The translations under genes and the position numbers were made by a program. From Mycoplasma zalophidermidis (lineage in GTDB: Bacteria; Bacillota_I; Bacilli_A; Mycoplasmatales; Metamycoplasmataceae): 64,000 bases of DNA. Below, in pieces: positions 1 to 10,827 of this stretch; the stretch's first letter is position 1, and every line of letters begins with the position of its first letter. The DNA lies in the NCBI RefSeq assembly GCF_018913985.1, contig NZ_JAHMHK010000004.1:22414-86413 (forward strand), written 5' to 3'. The notes under the pieces are model-generated. The model worked only from the letters and a program-made list of their open reading frames with translations. It had not been told where the DNA came from and ran no database searches.

Positions 1-194
1 TCGAAATTTCTGGACCAAGAATCCAGAAACTATACGATAAAATCCCATTAGTAAGTTATGACAACCTACTTAGATTTAATAACATTTTAAAGAAAATAGG
101 TGTTTGAGATGATCTTATTAAAAAGGGCATCCAACAAGGGGATACCGTTAGAATATTTGAATATGAGTTCGAATGAGATGGCGATTATAATTAA
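1..194 (+). CDS. obgE: Obg GTPase, C-terminal end only (partial)
   Basis: Only the last 64 codons or so are in the window; the reading frame enters at base 3 and ends with TAA at 192-194. The visible part resembles the OCT domain found at the C-terminus of Obg GTPases: it has the order YDNLLRFNNILKKIGV, then DDLIKKGIQQGDTVRI and an acidic FEYEFEW end. Two in-frame TGA codons must be Trp. Obg proteins bind the large ribosomal subunit and GTP and act in ribosome maturation and stress control. The GTPase domain lies upstream, outside the window. The identification rests on this short domain alone, so a related OCT-containing protein cannot be fully excluded. Confidence 0.75.
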
Positions 195-217
195 AATGCA
201 TTTAGGTGCATTTTTTT
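194..217 (+). terminator. Rho-independent terminator after obg
   Basis: A 7-bp stem AAATGCA/TGCATTT (194-200 and 207-213) with a 6-base loop runs into a row of T to 217. It starts on the last base of the obg stop codon. Confidence 0.75.
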
Positions 218-529
218 GTTTAACTCATAAAAATTTGCAAAATATCCACATTTTTGTAAGATTGGAAACATTACCATTATGAAATGAAATAAATTATAAA
301 AAATAATTATCACAAATTTGTTGGAATTATAAAATAAAGTCGTGTTTATACCAGCAAGATTCAAAAAACACAATTTATTTATATTTCATTAATAGTATAT
401 TTGTTTATAAATCGTCGCAATTTTCTAATGCCTTTCTAAAGCAAAGCGCATAATATATCATCCTAATAATTTGACTTGGTCGGGTTCGTTCAAATTTTAT
501 TAGTGAAAATTAAATTTAAATAAATTTTA
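218..529. other. AT-rich intergenic stretch, no gene seen
   Basis: Between the obg terminator and the structured RNA candidate there is about 310 bases with no convincing reading frame on either strand. A TTGACT at 471-476 could be the -35 box of a plus-strand promoter feeding the RNA candidate, but no good -10 is evident at the expected distance. Confidence 0.4.
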
Positions 530-679
530 AACGCGATTGGAAACGTGAAGATATCCGATTGTGCACGAAATGGTACCAACAATCCTGAAAGTGAAACACG
601 TAAACCTATGCGGTTTTCTTGCTTTATGCCGCATAAAAAAGCACTCCGAGACATGTGCGTCATTCGGGGTGTTTTTTTA
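530..679 (+). ncRNA. Candidate orphan structured RNA with its own terminator
   Basis: This stretch is clearly more GC-rich and more structured than its surroundings and does not precede a plus-strand gene. Visible helices are ACGTG/CACGT (543-547 with 597-601), enclosing GATTGT/ACAATC (557-562 with 579-584), then ATGCGG/CCGCAT (608-613 with 629-634), then a terminator hairpin (636-679). It lacks the conserved signatures of SRP RNA, tmRNA and RNase P RNA, so no known family is assigned. The 5' end is a guess. Strand is set by the terminator T-run, but that hairpin is nearly symmetric, so the strand is not certain. Confidence 0.45.
636..679. terminator. Bidirectional terminator between the RNA candidate and the helicase gene
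   Basis: A stem CACTCCGA/TTCGGGGTG is flanked by a run of A on the left and a run of T on the right, so it can end transcription from either side. The minus-strand helicase gene stops at 680, immediately next to it. Confidence 0.7.
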
Positions 680-3600
680 TTAATTAAGATGATAAACATC
701 GTCTTGATTGGTAATAATATTGTTATCAACTAAATCTTCTAAGGTTTTATTAAAATATTCTTTGTTTTTTGAATTTAGAGATTTGTAACCTAATTGCTCA
801 CTAATAATTCTAATTAATGAATCTTTTTCAATAGAATTAACCATTTGCAATATAGTTTTTACCAAATGAACATATTCATAATAGTGAACGGTCTCGCGCG
901 ATCTTTGGGTCTCACCTTTTTTGAAGGTGATGTTTTCACAGTTTAGGTTGGGATGTATGAAGAATTCTCCATTCAAATGAGCTATATCGCTTGAGTATCT
1001 AAGGAATGAATCATAAAATCTTTTGACAAATGAAGTAAATGATTGACGATTGCATAAGAAAGTCAATATTCGCTTGACTATAGACGAGTGTATAACTTGA
1101 TATTTAACCAATAAATCTTTAACGATTCTTATTAGTGTATGGGAAAGATCTATTGAAGATGCAAAGTTTGATATGTGATAATTTCTAACTATTTCGGCTA
1201 TTTGCTCGTTATTGAACTCAGGAAGTACATCGAAATTTAATTCTAAGTTTTGTTTCTCGGTCACGTTCAAAAATGAATTCGAGGCAATTTCCGAGTTTTT
1301 AGACGGAATATTGTATGGATGATCCTTACCATTCTTAATGTCGCTCAATTTTTTTAATATAGCATTGAGTTCTGCTTTTTTATTTGTAAATCAACTGGTA
1401 GATCAAATTCTGTGAATTTGTCAACCACGACTATTAAGAACTTGTTGTCTTAATCTATCTCTATCACGAGACGTTTTAGAAGAGTGATATGTTGCTCCGT
1501 CGCATTCAATACCAAGGATAAATCTATTTGGGTTTGTTGGGTCAACAACAGCTAAGTCAATTCTAAATCCTGAACACCCGACCTGAGTTTTTAATTTATA
1601 TCCGGCATTAGTTAATTCTCTATAAACCTCTTCTTCAAAAGGCGAATCAAAAGAATTAAAATCATTTACGTAATCAACAGTTTTGTCGATACCATATTCT
1701 GCGATTTCTAAATATTTTTTAAGAAATTTAACGCCTCTTGAGTCGGTTCTATTTAAATCGATATCACTAGCGTCCAATGAAGTAATAATAACTATGCCTC
1801 TTTTTGCGCGTGTAAAGGCAACATTTAAACGCTTATAGCCATTATCGTGATTAATAGGACCAAATCTCATAGAAATCTTGTCATTTTCATCAGGACCGTA
1901 AACTGAATTTATGATAACGAATTCTCTTTCATCGCCTTGAACAGTTTCAATATTTTTAACAAAAAATGGGTCTTCTTTATCCCGATCAAAAAAGCTACTA
2001 TACATTGGATTAGATTGCTTAAATTTCTCGATTTTTCGTTCTAACAATAACTGTTGTTCGGTATTAAAGGTCACAACACCTAGTGTAACATTAGAACCGT
2101 ATGTATCAATGATATCTTTGATAATTTCAACAGTTTTATCAGCTTCCACTTCATTTTTACGGTCGACTAACACGCCTTCAACTTTGATTTTATTAATTGA
2201 TTCGTATTTACCTGGTTCGGTTAATGAAGGGAATGTTATTAAATCGTGATATATTTCCTTGTTTGAAGGATAAATTAAATTTTCATAAAGTGAGCGATAG
2301 TGTCATCTTAATTTAATGGTTTTTAAAACAATATTAGACATATCAAGGATTGAATCAAAACCTTTAACCGAGATATCATTTTCATCATCAACATCAATAT
2401 AATCGTTTTGATCTATTGTGTTAAAGAAATTAGTTGGCGGCAATTGTTCTGAATCACCCACAATAATAACTTGTTTTGCGCGGCTAATTGCACCAATAGC
2501 GGTTTCCGGTCTGACTTGTGATGCCTCATCAAAAATTACTGTATCAAACAAAATATCACTATCTTTTAAATAAGCACTAACAGATAAGGGAGACATCATT
2601 AAACAAGGTTTTAATTGCAACATTAAATTTGGTATTTTTTCAAACAATTTTTTAAAGGACATTCTATTTCTTGATTTATTTACTTCAGACTTCAATATTT
2701 TAACCTCAAGATTTTTGGAACCCAAACCTGAAGCATTTGGAATATTGTTGTTTAAATTTGCAATAATTTTCGCTCTTGCTAATTGTTGAACATTCGCTTC
2801 AACATTTATAAAATTATCTCTTAAGGTTTCAAGTTTAGAACCATTAAAATCAACAAAGCACTCATTAATAAAATGATCTATTAATATTTTGTAAAATCTT
2901 TTCATAAATATTTCAAAAAGATTTTTTCTGTAATTGCCATTTAACACTTTTTCAACAAAATCATCTAACGAATATTTCTTGATATTATTGATTGAAGATA
3001 CAAGGGATAACATTGAAGTAAAATCGTCTTTATAAACAGCAAATTGAGATAATTTTATTTTTAAATCATTTTTACTTAATGAATCGAAATTAGCAATATT
3101 TTCGTCAAAAACATCTGAAATTCTCTTGAAATCATCTTGAAACTTTTTCAATTTGTTTAAACTGTTCAATAATTCATTTCTATAGCGTATGTCTTCATTA
3201 AAAATATAAACCATTTTTTGTATATCTATTGAAAAATCAGAAATTGCAGAAAAAAGTTTAGTTTTTGAAGCAAAGACAATCATTTTATATATAGATTGTA
3301 AATATTGTAAATTTTTGTTTTTGGGTTTGAAATTAGAATTATTATAAGAACTCCAAAAATTATTTTCACATCTTTTTAATTCAATTAAATCGGGTAGAAC
3401 ATTTTCAATGACTGATTTATCTTTGGTCAAGAAATGTTTTTTGATAATTTTCTTAGCTTTATGCCACTTAGAAACTAAGAATCTGTATGACTTGTTATGA
3501 TACTTGTTAAAAATTGTTTCAAATTCAAGTATATTTTCCGAAATAATTGATTCTCTAAAAATATTCTTGTTTTTCTCTAATAATTTAATTTTTTGTTCTA

Positions 3601-5371
3601 GATTTAAAGTCATATTTGAATATTGAGCTATTTCATTGTCATAATTGTTTATTTGAAATACAGATGTATCAATTTTTCCTTGTATACTCATTAAATGAGT
3701 GAATAATTCAAAAAGAAATTTGATATTCTTAATATAAGAGACATCATTAAACGTAATAAATTTATGATTATTTGTCAAGTCAGAATATACAACATCAATG
3801 TTTCGACCAATAATTTCAATTAGTGAAAAGAAGTTTTCTTTTTCGATTTCGCTTAACCTAGTTAATTTTAGCCCTCATCAGACATTCAAAATTGGGTTTT
3901 TATCAAAATGATTGATGTAATCTTGTAATTCTTTAATATTAATTTTTAATTCATCTAGCTTTTCAGAATCAATATTTAGAAAATTATTGATATTGAATTG
4001 TAGATTTGAAACCTTATCGAATTTATAAAAATTTCCAATCATTTTATATAAGCTTTTATTTAAAGGCGCTCTTAATTTTAAAAGTTCTCAGCCATATTTT
4101 TTAAGTCTCTCTACTATGGCTAGATAATCATTAGTAAATTTAGATATTGGATCACTTGCAACTTGATAATTCAGTTTACCTTTTTCAAGAGTGTCATCCA
4201 AATCCTTCAAAATTGCTTTTTTATCTAAATCTAAACTATGAATAGGAATAACATAATCGTTTAATTGTATTTTTTTCAAGTTATTATAAACAACATCCAA
4301 AGCCGCTTTTTTCTCTGACACAAATAGAACTTTTTTGTTTCTGGCTAATAATTCAGTAATGATATTTGTAATTGTGTGTGACTTCCCAGTTCCTGGAGGA
4401 CCCTGCAAAATGAAACTTTCTCCTTGAATTGCAGATTGAATTGCAACTTCCTGTGATGAGTCAGAATCAAGAACATGATAGTATTCATTAATATCGATTT
4501 TAGTTTCAACATTGTCTTCATTGATAATATCAAAATCATTGATGCCATCATTTTCTTCATTTGAAAGTGCCTTAATAAATTCATTTTCAACTATTTTATC
4601 TTCATTTTCATCTAAATCGACATACATATTGATTTTTGAAAAACTGAAAGTATCTAAAAATATGCGGTTATCTATTTGCCAATCATTACTTCTAAAATTA
4701 GTTGTTAGTTGTTCAACAAAATTATTGTACTTAGCGTAATTATTTTCACAGTTATCAATAGCATTAATATCTATATTAATACCATAAATAACTGAAAGTT
4801 TTCTGATTAGTGCTAAATTTGGAGTTAAAGTAAATTCATCATCAAAAAGCACATGATACTGTGTTTGATTTTTTAAATTCTTTGATTTCAAATTTGCTTG
4901 AAGAAACATTAAGGGTGAATAAACAAACCCGGAAATAGAAGTATTATTTTCTGCTTCGCTTCACTTTAAAAGACCAAAACTTAAAAACAATGTATTAATT
5001 GAATATTGATCAATAAAATCTAGATATTTTTTGTTAATCTTTTTCAATATTATTGCTTGGTCTTCGTAGTCAACGTTTGAATAAAGAGTATTGGGTTTGC
5101 AAGCGCCAATTTTGTCTATCACATCATCTAATTTAACTATTTTTAAGTTTTTTTGCTGTTCATTAAACTCAGAATCAAAACTTAAATTAGCGATTTCTAT
5201 CTTCTCAGAACCAACGTAATCTAATATTGTTTTTAAGTCTGGACAAATAACTTCTAATTTCGATTGCGTTTTTGATGTCTTTAGTGAATAATTCAACGCT
5301 TTATTTCTGTATGTTAAGTCAAGTAAATCGTTTTTTCATGTTTCTATATTTTGGCTTGCTTTATTACTCAT
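680..5371 (-). CDS. Large DUF4011 / superfamily 1 helicase / Vsr-like nuclease protein
   Basis: A 1563-aa protein, continuous once TGA is read as Trp. Order of parts: DUF4011-type N-terminus (DLTYRNKALNY near residue 20), Walker A ILQGPPGTGKS near 325, a long coiled linker, Walker B IFDEAS near 947 with the VGDSEQLPP motif after it, LRWHYRS near 1025, the helicase motif VAFTRAKRG near 1185, then a restriction-like nuclease part with ECDGATYH near 1294 and WQIHRIWSTSWF, and a DUF3320-like tail. This architecture is known from large bacterial helicase-nucleases, some of which have been tied to phage defence (Hhe type); its role in mycoplasmas is not established. The ATG at 5371 has AGGAG seven bases upstream and starts 17 bases after hisS, so the two are probably cotranscribed. 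All key motifs look intact. Confidence 0.85.
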
Positions 5372-5388
5372 TTGTTTCTCCTATGTAT

Positions 5389-6699
5389 TTATTCAAGAAA
5401 TAATTCTAAGTCTTGTACACTTTGCAATCCAGATTCGGCTAGGAAATCTAGTAAATCCACAAATCCTTCTTCTGTTAATGAAAAGTAAATCCTGTCATTT
5501 GTCTCAATGTGTTTTACAACAATTAGTTCATTATTATCGAACAAATCGTCTAAAATAACATATTTTGCGCCTAATTTTTTGGCTTTATCAAAAATCTTTT
5601 TACTTTTTGAAACATCTTTTAAGTATTCAATTTTGATGCCATAGGATCTTAATTCGTTTGATAAACAAAATAAAGGGGTTAAGTATTTTTCCTGTGTTGA
5701 AGCAATCAAAATATCTACAACTTCAACATCATCATTATTGATTTCTAAATTTTGCTCAGTTAAAATTTCAGCAGTTCTATCAACACCAAACCCTCAACCG
5801 CTAGCGCATAAATCTGGTCCATCTAATTCTTTAATTAAATTAGAATATCTACCTCCACCAATCAACGTCGATTGACTCCCGGTATTCTGAGCAGTAGAAA
5901 CGAATTCGTAAACAGTTTCATCATAATAATCAAGACCTCTTACTAATGAGTAATCAATCTGGTAGTTAATTCCTGCTTCATCCAATATTTGAACCAACTT
6001 TTGGAATTGATTTTTACTTGATTCAGATAAAAATTTATTAATTTTTGGCGCTTTTTTAACAAAGTCTTTATTTCCATCAACCTTGTCATCTAGAATTCTT
6101 AAAACATTACCTTCTAAACGAGCTTTAGAGTCTTCCGTTAATTGGTCTTGATATTGCTCTAAATATTTTTTTAATTCCTTTTGATAATTATTTCTCGATT
6201 CAAAGTCACCGATTGAATTAATTTTCAGTATGAAACTCAATCCTAAAATTTGCAATATAGAATGCGCTAAAATAATTAATTCAGCATCTGTGTAAACGTT
6301 AGCTTCCCCAATCGATTCAACGCCAGCTTGGTAAAATTGTCTCTGGCGTCCTTTCTGTGGTTGCTCATATCTAAACATTTGACCAAAATATGCAAACTTA
6401 GTGGTTTTTAAAGTTGCATATCACTTGTTTTCAATTAAAGCTCTTACGAAACCAGCAGTCCCTTCGGGTCTTAATGCAATTTCTCTATCACCTTTGTCTT
6501 TAAATTCATACATTTCTTTCTTAACGATGTCGCTTCCCGCTACCGAACGTTTATATAATTGAGCTTGTTCAATAATTGGTGTATCGATTAAGTTGAAATT
6601 GTAATTTCTAACAACCTTAATAAATGTTGCTCTTATGAATTCTTGGATATTCATTTCAGCTGGAGATAAATCTCTTGTGCCTTTAATCTTTTTAATCAT
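5389..6699 (-). CDS. hisS: Histidyl-tRNA synthetase
   Basis: A 436-aa class II synthetase that charges tRNA-His with histidine in the cytoplasm. Class II motif 1 lies near residue 40 (DTPIIE), motif 2 near 110 (MFRYEQPQKGRQRQFYQAG), and the histidine-specific loop and motif 3 follow (YDETVYEF, GGGRYSNL). The C-terminal anticodon-binding domain covers roughly residues 330-436. Length is normal for the family. Three in-frame TGA codons are Trp. The start at 6699 has an AAGGAAGG site just upstream and a clean TATAAT promoter further up. It is the first gene of an apparent operon with the DUF4011 helicase. Confidence 0.95.
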
Positions 6700-6726
6700 A
6701 TTAACCTTCCTTATATATATTTAATT

Positions 6727-6732
6727 ATTATA
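6727..6732 (-). promoter_or_regulatory. -10 box for hisS
   Basis: A perfect TATAAT on the minus strand, 27 bases upstream of the hisS ATG. The space fits a short leader carrying the AAGGAAGG ribosome-binding site. Confidence 0.6.
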
Positions 6733-6864
6733 CTCTAATATAAATACCAAATATAAATATAGGAAATAAATTATTCTTTTTTTTACCCAAAATATTGAAT
6801 TTATAGTCATAAAAGTAAAAAATATCGTTTAAAAATAACCTAACTTCAAAAAAATCGTTTTTGG

Positions 6865-6870
6865 TATAAT
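6865..6870 (+). promoter_or_regulatory. Extended -10 box for the permease gene
   Basis: TGG followed by TATAAT lies 24 bases before the ATG at 6895; a GAGGTG ribosome-binding site sits between them. This gene and hisS are divergently transcribed from this 195-base gap. Confidence 0.6.
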
Positions 6871-6894
6871 TCAAACTAATATGCGAGGTGCTCA

Positions 6895-8592
6895 ATGAAC
6901 AAAGTAAGTAATAAACAAACATACACTAAAACATCAACTAAGAAAAAAATTAGTTTTTTTAGTTCAATGATGATTGTAATGGGCAGTTCAATTGGGGCCG
7001 GAATTTTCTTTAAATCTGAAGAAGTCTTACAAAATTCGAGAGGTTCATTAATTTTAGCCATTGTATGTTGAATTATTGCTTCATTTGCAGTTATTTCAAT
7101 GGCTTTAGCACTCACAGAAATAGCGGGAATTAAAAATGATAATTTATCAATAATAGGATGAAATAGAATTTTTAATTCAAGATGAGTTTATAAAGCAAGC
7201 AAAAATTTCATGGTTTATCTAACTTTACCATTAACATTTTTTTATATGCCTGTGTATGTAATAATGGCAATTCAAGACGGGGCTGGAGCATTAGCAAATA
7301 AACAAGCTTTAACCTTTGGTACGAATTATGACTGGCTTATATGACTTTCAATCACAACATTAATGGGGTTATATTTCTTATTACTCCCTGGGTTAAATTC
7401 AAAAATCGGTAGTGCACACAATATCGTTGTTCTATGTATTAAATTTTTACCGCTGGTTTTTATTACCCTAATTGGTTTTACTCTTGCTTTTACTGGCAAA
7501 GGCGGTGTAAGCGAAATAAGTTTAGGAATTAAACAGCATGAATTTAATATTAAAACGGGTAGCACATTTATTCAGTATGGTGGTTTAGGAGGATTTATCG
7601 GGGTATTTCTATCAGTTGGAGCAATTTTTTTTGCTTATGATGGTTTTTATATTGCAGCCGGAATGCAGAGTGAAATGAAACGACCTGAAAAAACTTCATT
7701 AGCTTTATCATTGGGATTAATTGTTGTAACAATTATTTATGTAGCAATTGCTATTTCAATGTCAATTAATGGTGGGTCGTTTACCAATATGAGAAGTTAT
7801 ATTGAGAACTTAATGGGCGTAACCACCGGTCGAATTATTTTTGGTTTAATCAATATTACAATTGCAATTGGTGTTATGGGGATAATAAATGGTTTCGCAA
7901 TGTGGATGCCAAGATTTATTGAATCACTACTAGCCGAGGGTGAATTACCATTTTGAAAAAAATCTATTGGAAAACTAAATCCAAACAAACCAGTTTTTGG
8001 CGTAATATACTCATTAATAATCGGTTTGGGTTCAAATATTATATTCACTATTATCGGTGCTCAATTATATCTTCCGGTTAATGAGTCTTACTTAATTTAT
8101 AGTAGTGACTCATTTAAGGCAATGTCCAGATTGTATGCTTTTACAGATTTAATAGCAAACTGAATAACTGTATTTACTTTTGTTTTTATCGCATTTGCGA
8201 TACTTGGGGCAATAAAAAATAAAAAAACCAATAAAGTAGAAATAAAACACAAACAACGCTTTTTCAATTTCTTTGCCTATGTCACGGTGATTTTTGTCGG
8301 ACTGGCAATGTTGGCTCAAACAATTGTGCCAATTGCTGACTTCTTAATGGTCTTTGGTTTTGATGAAAAATCTTATTCATTAGCAAAAAATATGACAATT
8401 GCTGAAGCGCATAATTACTATATTTCATTGGTAGTTGGTCGAACAATGTTGGTTATTATGTTATTGATTTTTAATGCCCTTATATTTTTAACTACAGTAA
8501 TTGAGGACAGAATTCATATTAAAAAATATGGAACACTTGATAATTATAGAGATTATAGAAATAATCTGCTGAATTTAAAAAACCGGGAATAA
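6895..8592 (+). CDS. APC-family amino acid permease
   Basis: A 565-aa integral membrane protein with about twelve to fourteen hydrophobic segments spread along its length. The first membrane segment carries GSSIGAGIFF near residue 25, the helix-1 signature of the amino acid-polyamine-organocation superfamily. A long segment near residues 240-265 matches the family helix 6 (FFAYDGFYIAAG). It should import amino acids or exchange an amino acid for its product; the substrate cannot be read from the sequence. The gene is monocistronic: own extended -10 promoter in front and a hairpin terminator right after the stop codon. Several TGA codons are Trp. Confidence 0.85.
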
Positions 8593-8606
8593 CACACCGG
8601 TTTTTG
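8577..8606. terminator. Bidirectional terminator between permease and msrAB
   Basis: Stem AAACCGG/CCGGTTT (8579-8585 and 8597-8603) with A-run before and T-run after. It overlaps the last codons of the permease and serves both convergent genes. Confidence 0.8.
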
Positions 8607-8609
8607 TTT

Positions 8610-9539
8610 TTATTCACAATATTTTTTATATTCTGAATATCCCGCTTCGTCCATTTCTTCATATGGAATAAATTTTAATGCTGCACCATTAATGCAATAT
8701 CTTAATCCGCCTTTGTCTTTTGGGCCATCATTGAACACGTGGCCAAGATGATTGTTTCCTTCACCAGATCTTACCTCTGTACGCACCATATTATGCGAAT
8801 TATCTTCTAAATATTCAACACTTCCTTTTGAAATGGGTTTAGAAAAACTAGGCCAGCCACAGCCTGCGTCAAATTTATCGCTTGACGAGAATAATGCTTC
8901 ACCGCTAATTTGTTCAACATAAATGCCTCGTCTATATTCTTTATTCAATTCTGATGTATGAGGTCTTTCTGTTGCGTTATTTTTTAAAACTTCAAAGCTT
9001 AATTCGGATAAAGCAAGCTCATTGTTTATTTGTTTCAAGATTTTATTTTCATTGTCATCAAGATTATAATCTGTGTTTAAATTCACATGGCAATAACCGC
9101 CAGGATTTTTTTCCAAATAATCTTGGTGATAATCTTCTGCTAAAATAAAATGTTTTAGTGGTGCTAGTTCAACACAAAAATTCTTAAATATTCTTCTTTT
9201 TAGTGCAAATATTTTTTCGATAATTGTAATATCTTCCCCTTCGGTGTAATACACTCCGGTTCGATACTGTGTACCAATGTCATTTCCTTGTTTATTCAAA
9301 GATTCAGGATCTATCAATCTAAAAAAATGCAGTAATAATTCTCCCAAAGATACTAAATTTGAGTCGTAGACAACTTTCACAGTTTCAGCATGTAATGTAT
9401 TTTTTAAATTTTTATATGTTGCATTTTTATCTAATCCGTTTGCATATCCAGAAACTGAATCTATTACTCCGGGTACTCTTGAAAAATAGGCCTCAATCCC
9501 CCAAAAACAACCCCCAGCTAAATAAATAGTTTTATTCAT
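8610..9539 (-). CDS. msrAB: Fused peptide methionine sulfoxide reductase MsrA-MsrB
   Basis: A 309-aa bifunctional enzyme that reduces both stereoisomers of methionine sulfoxide in damaged proteins. The MsrA domain is first (residues 1-155) with the catalytic GCFWG motif at residues 9-13. The MsrB domain follows (about 165-309) with CGWPSF, GHVFNDGP and the catalytic Cys in RYCIN. In MsrB the usual zinc-binding CxxC after GIYV is replaced by EQISG, as in zinc-free MsrB forms. The ATG at 9539 is chosen because AGGAGG sits five bases upstream; an in-frame codon further out lacks one. Such a repair enzyme fits a host-attached bacterium exposed to oxidants. Confidence 0.93.
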   Translation of the reverse strand: MNKTIYLAGGCFWGIEAYFSRVPGVIDSVSGYANGLDKNATYKNLKNTLHAETVKVVYDSNLVSLGELLLHFFRLIDPESLNKQGNDIGTQYRTGVYYTEGEDITIIEKIFALKRRIFKNFCVELAPLKHFILAEDYHQDYLEKNPGGYCHVNLNTDYNLDDNENKILKQINNELALSELSFEVLKNNATERPHTSELNKEYRRGIYVEQISGEALFSSSDKFDAGCGWPSFSKPISKGSVEYLEDNSHNMVRTEVRSGEGNNHLGHVFNDGPKDKGGLRYCINGAALKFIPYEEMDEAGYSEYKKYCE

Positions 9540-9591
9540 ATTCCTCCTTGTTGGGAGTATTTTATCACGAAAACCACTCTGTATAATAAAC

Positions 9592-9615
9592 AAAAAACAC
9601 GTTTTGCACGTGTTT
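9592..9615 (-). terminator. Terminator after deoB
   Basis: Stem AAACACG/CGTGTTT (9595-9601 and 9609-9615); on the minus strand it is followed by a T-run, just after the deoB stop at 9629. Confidence 0.75.
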
Positions 9616-9628
9616 AAAGAAAATTTAA

Positions 9629-10819
9629 TTAAACTAATTGATCAAAGATATCATCACCTGTTTCGGTAACAATTGGACAATTTCAGTTTCTTGCGACTAT
9701 GTTACCGGTTGTTCCTAATCCTTCAACATCTTTTAACACTTTTGGAGATTTAAATGATTTAGAGAATATAGTTAAAGGTAGCATTTCTCTTGTGTGGTTG
9801 AATCCAGGATATAATGGATCATTCCCATGGTCAGATGTCATAATCAATAAATCGTCTTCTTTCATTGCATTAATTAAAGCACCGATTTTTGAGTCTAATA
9901 AAGCAATGTTTGAAGCATAACCATCTACATCTCTACGGTGTCCATAGTGTGAGTCAAATTGAACTAAGTTTGTGAAAACAAATTTGTCTACTGTGTCTTT
10001 CATTGCTTCTTCAATTGTTATATCCATTGCATGAGCATCCCCATCTGAGTGAATAGCTCTTGAAACGCCTTGGCCAACAAAAATATCATTAATTTTACCA
10101 ACAGCAACAACTTCAACACCAGCTCTTTGTAAATCATTTAGAATCAATTCACGTGGTTGGTTTGCGTAGTCGTGGCGATTGAATGTTCTCTTGTATTTTC
10201 CGTTTTCATCTGTAATAAAAGGTCTAACAATAATTCTACCAACATTTCATTCTGGTCTAGATGAACAAATTTCTCTGGCAGCTTTACCATAACGGTATAA
10301 ATTGTCTAATCCGATTCATTCTTCATGAGCAGCAATTTGTAAAACTGAGTCCATTGAAGTATAAATAATAATTGCTCCGGTTTCTTTTTGTTCTTGAGCA
10401 AATTCATCAATGATTTCTGTTCCAGAGCCACTTCTGTTACAAATAATTTTGCGTCCATCAAATGCTTTTGATAATTCAGCAACCAAGTCTTCTGGAAATC
10501 CATTTTCGGTGAATGTTGGGAATGGCACTAATGTTTTGATACCCATCATTTCTCAGTGTCCTGCTAAAGTATCTTTAGCATTTGAAACTTCTTGAATTCT
10601 TGACATGTATGCCAATGGTTTACGTACATGGTAATTTCCTTCCAATGTGGTTACGTTACCAATACCAAGTTTTTTTCAATTATCTATGAAAAACATTGCG
10701 CTTTTTGAAGCGGATAAAATGGTGTTAGCCCCTTTATCACCAAATGCTGTTTGATCGCGATCAGGACCAATTCCTAAACCGTCTGTAACAATCATAAAAA
10801 TACGATTAAATTTTGCCAT
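9629..10819 (-). CDS. deoB: Phosphopentomutase
   Basis: A 396-aa member of the alkaline phosphatase superfamily that interconverts ribose/deoxyribose 1-phosphate and 5-phosphate, linking nucleoside breakdown to sugar metabolism. The N-terminal metal site DGLGIGPD is near residue 13 and the C-terminal metal site has MTSDHGNDP and [10 protein letters not shown] near residues 325-350. Length is normal. It is the last gene of a three-gene minus-strand operon with two DHH phosphoesterases, nine bases behind the second of them, and ends at its own terminator. The association suggests a shared nucleotide-salvage role (inference). The ATG has GGAG upstream. Confidence 0.93.
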
Positions 10820-10827
10820 AATAACTC

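Noticed and set aside
100..373. Small reading frames downstream of obg on either strand
   Set aside because: They overlap the end of obg or the terminator, lack ribosome-binding sites and have random composition.
530..679. SRP RNA, tmRNA or RNase P RNA
   Set aside because: None of the conserved sequence elements (GGAAGCAGC loop of SRP, tag sequence and acceptor arm of tmRNA, GAGGAAAGTC of RNase P) is present.
680..5371. Reading the minus-strand block as six separate small genes
   Set aside because: All pieces are in one frame and are separated only by TGA codons; motifs of a single helicase-nuclease run through them in order. With TGA as Trp it is one gene.
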